From positions 62,001 through 126,000 of the forward strand of contig NZ_JAMWZB010000013.1 of assembly GCF_024305035.1 (NCBI RefSeq): DNA of 64,000 nucleotides, in the 5' to 3' direction. Positions 25,314 to 32,947 of this stretch are shown here, in pieces. Each line of letters opens with the position of its first letter. The first letter of the stretch is position 1. Below the pieces are notes generated by a model. It searched no databases. It was not told where the DNA came from and was given only the letters and a program-made list of their open reading frames with translations. A program made the translations under genes and the position numbers. This stretch comes from Algoriphagus sp. Its GTDB lineage: Bacteria; Bacteroidota; Bacteroidia; Cytophagales; Cyclobacteriaceae.

Positions 25314-26585
25314 TTAAATTTTTTCAAATCCTAAATAGGGTTGCAGGACTTTTGGCATCAGGATTCCGCCTTCAGTTTGGTTGTTCTCCAAGATTGCTGC
25401 GACGATCCTAGGTAAAGCCAAGGCCGAGCCATTCAATGTATGGGCTAACTGCGTTTTTTTATCCCCATCTTTAAACCGAAGTTTCAGACGATTGGACTGG
25501 TAGGTCTCAAAATTGGAAACTGAGCTGACTTCCAGCCAACGCTCCTGTGCTGCTGAATAGACTTCCATATCATAGGTTAGCGCACTGGTAAATCCCATAT
25601 CGCCTCCACACAAGCGTAAAACCCGATAGGGTAATTCCAGCTTTTGAAGCAAGCTTTGAACGTAAGAACTCATTTCTTCAAGTGCCTGATAGGAATGATC
25701 GGGATGGGTAATTTGAACGATTTCTACTTTGTCAAACTGATGAAGTCGATTCAATCCTCGAACATGAGCTCCCCAGGAGCCCGCCTCTCTTCTGAAACAT
25801 GGCGTATAGCCCACATTTTTGATCGGTAAATCTTCCTCGGAAACGATTACATCCCGATAAATATTGGTAATGGGTACCTCTGCGGTGGGAATCAAAAAGA
25901 GATTATCGGCCGTGGCATGATACATCTGACCTTCTTTGTCTGGCAGCTGACCGGTGCCATAACCGGAATCTTCATTGACCACGATGGGAGGTTGTACCTC
26001 CACAAATCCCGCAGCCATTGCCTCATCCAAAAAGAAATTGATCAAGGCTCGCTGAAGTCTGGCGCCTTTGCCTTTGTAAACTGGAAAACCTGCGCCGGCG
26101 ATTTTGACACCTAAATCAAAATCAATGATGTCATAGGTTTTGATTAATTCCCAATGAGGCGCCTTATTTCCAGCTAAATCAGGAATAGTTCCATGCTCCA
26201 ATACCACTTCATTATCTTCAGCAGATTTGCCGGCCCGCACCGTGGAATGGGGAATATTGGGAATCGTGTAAAGCAATGCTTTTAATTCCTCCTCAGCACT
26301 AGAGTTTTGATCCTCAAGCTCTTTTACCTGTTGCTTAAGTTCGACAGTTTTACCTTTGAGGTGTTCTGCCTGTTCCTTCTTTCCCTCCCGCATGAGTTGT
26401 CCAATTTCTTTGGAAATGGAATTGGACTCAGCCTGAAGCTGATCTCGCTGGGTTTGACTGGCTTTTCGCCGATCGTCCAGCGCAAGGACCTGGGTTAAAA
26501 TAGCATGAGCATCTGGAAAGTTTCGCTTTTCCAGACCGGTTAAAACCTGATCAAATTGATCTCGAATTGTGTTAACTAACAGCAT
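25314..26585 (-). CDS. serS: Seryl-tRNA synthetase
   Basis: 423 residues, the normal length. An N-terminal long antiparallel coiled coil (about residues 25-105) for tRNA-Ser binding is followed by the class II catalytic domain with motif 2 (FRREAGSWG) and motif 3 (NGSALALPRIVAAILENNQ). It charges tRNA-Ser. It is flanked by a terminator downstream and a -7 promoter element upstream, so it is likely monocistronic. Confidence 0.97.
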   Translation of the reverse strand: MLLVNTIRDQFDQVLTGLEKRNFPDAHAILTQVLALDDRRKASQTQRDQLQAESNSISKEIGQLMREGKKEQAEHLKGKTVELKQQVKELEDQNSSAEEELKALLYTIPNIPHSTVRAGKSAEDNEVVLEHGTIPDLAGNKAPHWELIKTYDIIDFDLGVKIAGAGFPVYKGKGARLQRALINFFLDEAMAAGFVEVQPPIVVNEDSGYGTGQLPDKEGQMYHATADNLFLIPTAEVPITNIYRDVIVSEEDLPIKNVGYTPCFRREAGSWGAHVRGLNRLHQFDKVEIVQITHPDHSYQALEEMSSYVQSLLQKLELPYRVLRLCGGDMGFTSALTYDMEVYSAAQERWLEVSSVSNFETYQSNRLKLRFKDGDKKTQLAHTLNGSALALPRIVAAILENNQTEGGILMPKVLQPYLGFEKI

Positions 26586-26605
26586 GGTTTATTTTTTTCG
26601 AAAAG

Positions 26606-26613
26606 CAAAGATA
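26606..26613 (-). promoter_or_regulatory. -7 promoter element for serS
   Basis: On the minus strand TATCTTTG matches TAnnTTTG exactly, 20 bp before the serS start. The nearest TTG is only 13 bp further upstream, so the -33 element is unclear. Confidence 0.4.
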
Positions 26614-26618
26614 AACAA

Positions 26619-27389
26619 CTATCTTACAAGAATCCGCTTGGTCACCGAAGAGAAAGGACCTTCAAGCTCCCTTCCATCTTGACGCAGCAACTTGACTTGA
26701 AGCAAATAATCTCCCGGTTCCATATTTTCGATTTGGATCGGAGCCATGTGATCTACCTCATAGCTCAATGCTCCGAGCTCCACCTGGACGAGCAGTCCAT
26801 CCAACTTCATATCTCCACCTACGACTAAAAAATCTACCACAATCGGTTCTGAAGACTCAAACTCCTGATTAGAACGGGGTAGATTCAATCCCAAATAAGG
26901 TTCAGCCGAATAGGGAAAAGGACGTGAGTCACCCACTTGGAAATCCCGATCAACGTAATTCCCGAAATTCTTCAGCGAAATCCCATTTTCATCCACTAAA
27001 TAGGCAAGCACCCGATAACTCCCTTCTTGCAGGTCTTGCTGAAAAATGGGTGTCCGAAAACCCACCGGATCACCTCCGTTAAGAATGGTATACAGTCGAA
27101 AGGAAGTATCGCCTACCTCGCCGAAGGGGTAATTTTTAATGTTAAATTCAAAAGGAATTTCTCCTGGATTAAATACTTGATTCCCCAAAGGGGAATACAA
27201 TTCCAGAATGGCATCTGGATACGCCGCCTCCTGCTCAATCTGGTAAAATTGCACTTTTGGTTTTTCTTCCGCGAAGGCTGTCGAATCCTGGGAAGAATCC
27301 ATTTCCACCTCATTGATCCGCTTTCGCTCCTCCCCACAGGCAAGGCAAAGACCGAGTAAAACCACTCCTAAGCTCAGGTTTTTCATCAT
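26619..27389 (-). CDS. Lipoprotein with two Ig-like repeats, function unknown
   Basis: 256 residues from ATG 27389 (MMKNLSLGVV); a longer in-frame start would overlap the divergent oxygenase gene. The lipobox is LACG (Cys18). An acidic linker (about 20-55) is followed by two similar beta-sandwich-like repeats, about residues 60-150 (LELYSPLGNQVFNPGEI) and 160-255 (LGLNLPRSNQEFESSEP), each ending with a GDYLL/GSYRV-type strand. No family recognised. It is divergent from the 2OG oxygenase gene with 61 bp between starts. Confidence 0.7.
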   Translation of the reverse strand: MMKNLSLGVVLLGLCLACGEERKRINEVEMDSSQDSTAFAEEKPKVQFYQIEQEAAYPDAILELYSPLGNQVFNPGEIPFEFNIKNYPFGEVGDTSFRLYTILNGGDPVGFRTPIFQQDLQEGSYRVLAYLVDENGISLKNFGNYVDRDFQVGDSRPFPYSAEPYLGLNLPRSNQEFESSEPIVVDFLVVGGDMKLDGLLVQVELGALSYEVDHMAPIQIENMEPGDYLLQVKLLRQDGRELEGPFSSVTKRILVR

Positions 27390-27450
27390 TGTGAAAGAAT
27401 TTGATACTAAAGGTATTATTTTTACCCAAAAATTTTGGAATATCAACAAC

Positions 27451-28428
27451 ATGGAAATTCTATTTGACCAAATACCCAGCCTGGATTTAGCTGATTTTAC
27501 TTCTGGAAATCCTGAACAAAAGGCTCAATTTGTAAAAAAATTAGGCGAAGCCTATGAAAACATCGGCTTTGTGGCGATCAAAAATCATGGCCTTTCACAA
27601 GAACTCCAAAATAGACTTTATAGCTCTATCAAAGAGTTTTTTGCCCTTCCCGATGAAATCAAAATGAACTATGAAAAACCGGAAATCGGTTTTCAGCGGG
27701 GATACACTGGCAAAGGAAAAGAACATGCCAAAGGACGAAATACCGGTGACCTGAAGGAATTTTATCATGTGGGCCAAGAGCTTAGCGAAATTCCCGACCA
27801 AGATTCAGTAAAAAGTGAATACCCAGACAATATTTGGCCCAAAGAGCTTCCCCAGTTTAAGAATGATGCTTTGGAGGCTTTCCGAACTTTGGAAAATGCC
27901 GGTAGAAATATGCTAAAAGCGATTGCCCTGAATTTGGATTTACCAGAAGATTATTTTGAAGAAAAAGTGGCCTATGGAAATTCAATCCTGCGTCAAATTC
28001 ATTATTTCCCCATCGAAAATCCAGAGGAAGTTCCTGCTGATGCTGTCCGAGCAGCCGAACATGGAGACATCAATTTAATCACCCTTCTGATGGGGGCAAG
28101 TGCTGACGGCTTGCAGGTCCTTCGAAAAGATGGCAAATGGATCCCTATCACAGCATTGCCAGATCAGCTGGTGGTAAATGTAGGCGATATGTTGGAGCGT
28201 CTGACCAATAAAAAATTAAAATCTACCATCCACCGCGTGGTTAACCCTCCCAAAGAACTCATGAATACGAGTCGATACTCTATTCCGTTTTTCATGCATC
28301 CTAGATCTGAGATGGATTTGACTTGTTTGCCAAACTGTGTAGACGAGCAGCATCCAAAGCAATTTTCCGATGCAACTGCCGGAGAGTTTTTGGAAGAGCG
28401 ACTTCGCGAACTAGGATTACGTAAGTAA
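27451..28428 (+). CDS. Isopenicillin-N-synthase-like 2OG-Fe(II) oxygenase
   Basis: 325 residues from ATG 27451 (MEILFDQIP); an upstream in-frame start lies inside the divergent lipoprotein gene and is rejected. The N-terminal DIOX_N part is followed by the 2OG-Fe(II) core: iron ligands in HGDINL (His-X-Asp) and STIHRV (distal His), and the cosubstrate-binding RYS. The substrate is unknown; such Bacteroidota proteins are not known to make beta-lactams. The chromate transporter gene starts 4 bp after it. Confidence 0.88.
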   Translation: MEILFDQIPSLDLADFTSGNPEQKAQFVKKLGEAYENIGFVAIKNHGLSQELQNRLYSSIKEFFALPDEIKMNYEKPEIGFQRGYTGKGKEHAKGRNTGDLKEFYHVGQELSEIPDQDSVKSEYPDNIWPKELPQFKNDALEAFRTLENAGRNMLKAIALNLDLPEDYFEEKVAYGNSILRQIHYFPIENPEEVPADAVRAAEHGDINLITLLMGASADGLQVLRKDGKWIPITALPDQLVVNVGDMLERLTNKKLKSTIHRVVNPPKELMNTSRYSIPFFMHPRSEMDLTCLPNCVDEQHPKQFSDATAGEFLEERLRELGLRK

Positions 28429-28432
28429 GCCC

Positions 28433-29632
28433 ATGTCTGTAAAAAGGGTCAGATATTACTTGTTTTTAAAGGACATTCTGGCCCTTTCAGTTACCGCTTT
28501 TGGGGGTCCCCAAGCATTTTTAGCCATGCTTTTGGAGCGCATGGTTCAGCGGAGGAATTACATTTCTGAAGAAGAACTCTGGGAGCTTAATGCCCTTTGC
28601 AATATGCTTCCTGGCCCCTCCTCCACCCAACTGGTTTCGGCGATAGGATTTCGGGTTGGTGGCCCAAATCTTGCGTATTTGGCACTTTTGGTGTGGATAA
28701 TTCCAGCTACCTTATTGATGACATCTGCCGCGGCATTGATCTTTTTTCTGCAGGAATATACGCCAGGTGCACTCAACTTTGCCAAGTTTATCCAGCCCAT
28801 GGCTATAGGCTTTATCATTTTTGCTGCCCAGAAAACCATTGGTAAAATGATTCAAACTACCGAAGCGATGGTTCTGGTTTTGATCTCAACCTTTATTTCA
28901 TTTTTCTATTCTTCACCTTATGTCTTCCCTATATTGTTGATAGTAGGTGGACTCAGCACCTCCATCAAATACAAAAAACAACCCAAAATCGAACAGGACC
29001 AACCGCTGGTGATTCAATGGAGCAATTTTTACCTCTGGGCTGGAGTGCTTGTTTTTGCGGCAACTTTGGGTGCGCTTACCCAATACCAACCGGTAATTTT
29101 ATTCGAAAATTTCTACCGGAACGGGAGTTTAATTTTTGGAGGCGGACAGGTATTGGTTCCCTACCTCTACACGGAATTTGTGGATTTCAAACAATTCTTG
29201 AGTTCGGAGGAATTTCTCACCGGTTATGCGATTTCTCAAGGGGTACCCGGACCTACCTTCAGTATTTCATCCTATGTGGGTGCCTTATCGATGAGAGAAT
29301 ATGGATTTTTGGGGTTTTTATCGGGTGGATTAATCGCGGCTGCAGGAATTTTTTTACCTGGCATATTTATGATTTTCTTCGTGATTCGCTTTTGGGAGCA
29401 ATTGAAAAAATACCGACCCGTCCGGGCGGCCCTGGAAGGGATCAATGCGGTCTCCTGTGGAATGCTGATCGCCGCTGCTTACCTGCTTTTTGAGCCTATG
29501 GAGGCTAATTTGATCAATATTTTCATGGTGCTGGGCACCTACGCTCTGCTGCAGTTTACCAAAATCACCTCCCCGCTCATCATTGCCGGAGGTATAATTT
29601 TGGGACTGGGGTACAACTATTTTATCGGCTAA
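28433..29632 (+). CDS. chrA: Chromate (CHR family) transporter, two-domain
   Basis: 399 residues with about 10-12 transmembrane helices in two CHR halves. The first half has FGGPQAFLAML and PGPSSTQL, the second FGGGQVLVPYL and QGVPGPTFSIS, the doubled motif of long-chain ChrA. The family is known for proton-coupled chromate efflux, but many members lack tested substrates. It is 4 bp after the oxygenase and probably co-transcribed. Confidence 0.88.
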   Translation: MSVKRVRYYLFLKDILALSVTAFGGPQAFLAMLLERMVQRRNYISEEELWELNALCNMLPGPSSTQLVSAIGFRVGGPNLAYLALLVWIIPATLLMTSAAALIFFLQEYTPGALNFAKFIQPMAIGFIIFAAQKTIGKMIQTTEAMVLVLISTFISFFYSSPYVFPILLIVGGLSTSIKYKKQPKIEQDQPLVIQWSNFYLWAGVLVFAATLGALTQYQPVILFENFYRNGSLIFGGGQVLVPYLYTEFVDFKQFLSSEEFLTGYAISQGVPGPTFSISSYVGALSMREYGFLGFLSGGLIAAAGIFLPGIFMIFFVIRFWEQLKKYRPVRAALEGINAVSCGMLIAAAYLLFEPMEANLINIFMVLGTYALLQFTKITSPLIIAGGIILGLGYNYFIG

Positions 29633-29725
29633 TTTAACCCGCAGAATTTATCGTATTTTAAAAAAGGAACAAGAAAGCAGGTTTCAGCGTTTTAAAAGTT
29701 CTAAATCATTCCCTATCTTTCTTTC

Positions 29726-30391
29726 ATGCAGGCCTACGAATTTATCAATAATCTGATTCCCCCGCTCAAGCTGACCGACAAACTCAAAATGGCGCTTGCT
29801 TGGATGGAAGAAATCCGTACTGACGTATTGCCGGTGGTGGATCAGGGTAAATTTTTAGGATTACTTCGCGATGAAATGATTTTTGATCAAAATAATCCGG
29901 ATGAAAATGTAGGCAGTCTAGAGCCGGAATCAGCCAATTGCTGGGTTTTTAGTGATAAACATATTTATGATGTACTCAAAGCCAGTGCTGAACATCAGTC
30001 CAACGTTGTGGCGGTTTTGGACCGGGAGCTCAGCTACCTGGGTGTCGTGACCATGGAAGATGCCATTTCGGCTTTTGCAGACAGCCTTTCGATTCAATCT
30101 CAAGGTTCTGTTTTAATCCTTTCGATGAATATGACCGATTATTCACTCGCTGAAATTTGTCGAATCATCGAATCGGAAAACACCAAAGTTCTAAGCTCTT
30201 TTATCAGCAATGATCCTTTGGATGATTCCAAAATCAAACTTACCTTAAAACTAGACAAACCTGAATTACGACACATCAAGGCAACGCTGGAACGCTTTGG
30301 ATTTAAGATTTTGGATCATTATCAGGAGGAAACCGGCGTAAGCAGTGAGGAAGACCGAATCGGAAACTTGCTGAGATTTTTAGATATTTAA
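29726..30391 (+). CDS. CBS-domain protein with C-terminal ACT-like domain
   Basis: 221 residues. Two CBS motifs fill about residues 1-125 (RTDVLPVVDQGKFLGLL and NVVAVLDRELSYLGVVT), and a ferredoxin-like ACT-type domain follows (SVLILSMNMTDYSLAEICRIIE to RFGFKILDHY). CBS pairs usually bind adenosyl nucleotides and ACT domains bind small ligands, so a ligand-sensing regulator is likely. It stops 3 bp before nadK. The partner is not proven. Confidence 0.85.
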   Translation: MQAYEFINNLIPPLKLTDKLKMALAWMEEIRTDVLPVVDQGKFLGLLRDEMIFDQNNPDENVGSLEPESANCWVFSDKHIYDVLKASAEHQSNVVAVLDRELSYLGVVTMEDAISAFADSLSIQSQGSVLILSMNMTDYSLAEICRIIESENTKVLSSFISNDPLDDSKIKLTLKLDKPELRHIKATLERFGFKILDHYQEETGVSSEEDRIGNLLRFLDI

Positions 30392-30394
30392 GAT

Positions 30395-31270
30395 ATGAAA
30401 GTCGCTTTGCACGGCTTGGCCTTAAAGTTAGAATTCCTCAAAGATGTCCAAGCCTTATTTATTGCATTAGAACGCTACCAATTTGAGATTTTTGTAACCA
30501 AACAGTTTGACCGCCAAATTAGAATGCATGGAAACATAGGCTTAAGTTATGCGGTATTGGACAGCAAAAAAGACATGAAAGCCATGGATTTTCTCATTTC
30601 TATTGGCGGAGATGGGACCCTCTTGGATGCGGTTTGTCAAGTGGGCAGTTTGGAAACCCCCATTTTGGGTTTAAATACCGGAAGATTAGGTTTTTTGGCC
30701 ACCGTTGCCACCGATAAAATCAAAGAGGCAATTGATCACATCGCAAAGGAGAATTACCAAATCGAAGATCGAACACTCATCTCATTGCAGAGCAAGCGGA
30801 AGCTGTTCAACGGATTAAACTTTGGTCTCAATGAGTTTACCATTCATAAGCGGGACACCTCCTCGATGATTACCGTGCACACCTATATTAATGGAGAATA
30901 CTTAAATAGCTACTGGGCTGATGGCTTAATTGTGGCGACTCCCACGGGTTCTACCGGCTATTCCTTGAGTTGCGGTGGTCCCTTGATATCGCCAGAGGCA
31001 AAGAATTTGGTCATCACTCCAGTCAGTCCCCACAATTTGAATGTGAGGCCCATCATCGTTTCCGATGATAGCGAGATCAGCTTCGAGATTGAAGGCAGGA
31101 CAGAGAAGTTTTTGATTTCGCTAGATTCACGATCAACCTCAATTTCATCAGAATTAAAACTTAGTGTACGAAAAGAGCGATTTCATGCCCGATTAATCAA
31201 ATTACCCAATTATAATTTTTTTGATACCTTGAGATATAAATTAAATTGGGGCTTCGATATGAGAAATTGA
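30395..31270 (+). CDS. nadK: NAD kinase
   Basis: 291 residues. The catalytic GGDGT motif is near residue 70 (LISIGGDGTLLD), followed by the NAD-binding NTGRLGFLA and TPTGSTGYSLSCGG. It phosphorylates NAD to NADP. The start is 3 bp after the CBS-ACT gene. Enzyme length and motifs are standard. Confidence 0.97.
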   Translation: MKVALHGLALKLEFLKDVQALFIALERYQFEIFVTKQFDRQIRMHGNIGLSYAVLDSKKDMKAMDFLISIGGDGTLLDAVCQVGSLETPILGLNTGRLGFLATVATDKIKEAIDHIAKENYQIEDRTLISLQSKRKLFNGLNFGLNEFTIHKRDTSSMITVHTYINGEYLNSYWADGLIVATPTGSTGYSLSCGGPLISPEAKNLVITPVSPHNLNVRPIIVSDDSEISFEIEGRTEKFLISLDSRSTSISSELKLSVRKERFHARLIKLPNYNFFDTLRYKLNWGFDMRN

Positions 31271-31376
31271 TTCTCGGTCGTTAAAAAACTAAGCAAAAAT
31301 AGGCTTAACAATTATTAACCGCAGAAATGCGAAACAGCGTTTTTTAAACGTCGTGTACTTCCTAACTTGCATCGTC

Positions 31377-32120
31377 TTGAAAAAGGTCAAATTTCAGATT
31401 CTCAGTCTCTTGCTTTTATTTCTAGTAGCCTTTTGGTCAAAGGAAGTGAAAGCTCAGAAATACGAAATCGGAGGCGGACTGGGTACGACGGCTTACACCG
31501 GCGATATTCTCCGTCACATTGATCTAGACCATTTAGGTCTTCAAGGAACGTTGTTTGGCAAGAGAAATTTTGACAATGTGTGGACTCTTCGGGTAGGAAT
31601 CACATTGGGCACACTTCGGGCGACTGACAGTGTACGCCCATTGGATCTGGCGATGGAACGAAGGGATGCACGTTTTCGGGGCGGATTCGTAGAAGGCTCG
31701 GCAGTCATGGAGTTTAATTTTCTGGATTTCTTACGAAATGATTCAGAATTCTTCTGGTCGCCTTATGCCTTCTTTGGCTTGGGATACACGCATCTTTTCG
31801 CCAAAGGAAATACCTATGCTTACAATATATCCGAACGATACAATGTAGGCACGGTGGTCGTCCCTTTTGGAGGAGGGATCAAATACCGGATGAATGATCG
31901 ATGGACATTGGCCTTAGAAGCAGGCATTAGAGCGACCTTTACCGATTATCTGGATAAAGTGGACAGCAGTACACCGCCAGTGCCGCGTTTTCAGGACCCT
32001 GCCAATCCAGATCAGCCTTACGGGATCAATTATGGAAATCCCTATGACAAAGATTGGTATTACTTTTTAGGCCTTACGCTGAGCTATACCTTTGCCAGTA
32101 CAAAGTGTTACGCCTATTAA
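31377..32120 (+). CDS. DUF6089-type outer-membrane beta-barrel protein
   Basis: 247 residues if started at TTG 31377 (MKKVKFQILSLL), which gives a clean signal peptide to KVKAQ; a GTG at 31353 adds eight residues, and there is no ATG option. The mature protein is an eight-strand-like small barrel with GGGLGTTAYTGDI at the start and YYFLGLTLSYTF at the end. It is found in this phylum next to nadK and uppS; function unknown. Confidence 0.8.
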   Translation: MKKVKFQILSLLLLFLVAFWSKEVKAQKYEIGGGLGTTAYTGDILRHIDLDHLGLQGTLFGKRNFDNVWTLRVGITLGTLRATDSVRPLDLAMERRDARFRGGFVEGSAVMEFNFLDFLRNDSEFFWSPYAFFGLGYTHLFAKGNTYAYNISERYNVGTVVVPFGGGIKYRMNDRWTLALEAGIRATFTDYLDKVDSSTPPVPRFQDPANPDQPYGINYGNPYDKDWYYFLGLTLSYTFASTKCYAY

Positions 32121-32202
32121 TTAATTGAGCCATAGGCTTAATTATTGGAAAAGAAATCCCATTTTTGTACCTCCAAAAATGTAAGGTATCGGAAACCAAG
32201 TA

Positions 32203-32940
32203 ATGAAGGAAGTACTAGACCGAGAGCGGATCCCCAGACATATTGCAATCATCATGGACGGTAATGGCCGATGGGCCAAAAAGAAAGGAGCCATGCGGAT
32301 ATTTGGACATCGTCATGCCATTCAGGCAGTTAAAGATGCCATTGAAGGAGCTGAAAATCTCGGGGTAGAATACCTCACTTTATTTTCGTTTTCTACTGAA
32401 AACTGGTCCCGTCCTCAGGAAGAAATCAACGGGCTGATGGAGCTCTTAGTGAAAACCATCACCGATGAAGTCCCCATGATGATGAAAAACAATATTCGTC
32501 TGGAAAGCATCGGAGACCTGAACAGCCTCCCTCAAGCCGCTTACGAAAAACTCATGGAGGCTAAAAAAACTACTGCTGGAAATGATGGGTTGAAAGTCAT
32601 TTTGGCACTCAGCTACAGTGGGCAGTGGGAACTTACTCAGGCGACCCAACGCATTGCTCAAAAAATCTCAGAAGGAACACTCAAGGTGGAAGAAATCACC
32701 CAGCAGGTCGTTGCTGACCATCTCGAAACAGCCGGTATTCCTGATCCAGAATTGATGATCAGGACCAGTGGGGAATTTCGAATCAGCAATTTCCTCCTGT
32801 GGCAATTGGCCTATACGGAGTTGCATTTTACGCCCGTATTATGGCCGGATTTCAGAAGGGAACATTTGGTGGCCGCGATTGCGGATTACCAAAACAGAGA
32901 AAGAAGGTTTGGAAAAACCGGTGAGCAAGTTAAATCTTAA
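32203..32940 (+). CDS. uppS: Isoprenyl transferase (undecaprenyl diphosphate synthase)
   Basis: 245 residues. IIMDGNGRWAKKKG carries the catalytic Asp19, and later landmarks include TLFSFSTENWSRP and DPELMIRTSGEFRISNFLLWQ. It makes the C55 lipid carrier for peptidoglycan and O-antigen. bamA starts 7 bp downstream. The order nadK-DUF6089-uppS-bamA-skp is typical in the phylum. Confidence 0.97.
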   Translation: MKEVLDRERIPRHIAIIMDGNGRWAKKKGAMRIFGHRHAIQAVKDAIEGAENLGVEYLTLFSFSTENWSRPQEEINGLMELLVKTITDEVPMMMKNNIRLESIGDLNSLPQAAYEKLMEAKKTTAGNDGLKVILALSYSGQWELTQATQRIAQKISEGTLKVEEITQQVVADHLETAGIPDPELMIRTSGEFRISNFLLWQLAYTELHFTPVLWPDFRREHLVAAIADYQNRERRFGKTGEQVKS

Positions 32941-32947
32941 GTAATTA

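Noticed and set aside
29017-29493. 158-residue frame inside the chromate transporter gene
   Set aside because: Shifted reading of a membrane protein gene; Cys/Trp/Phe-rich nonsense composition.
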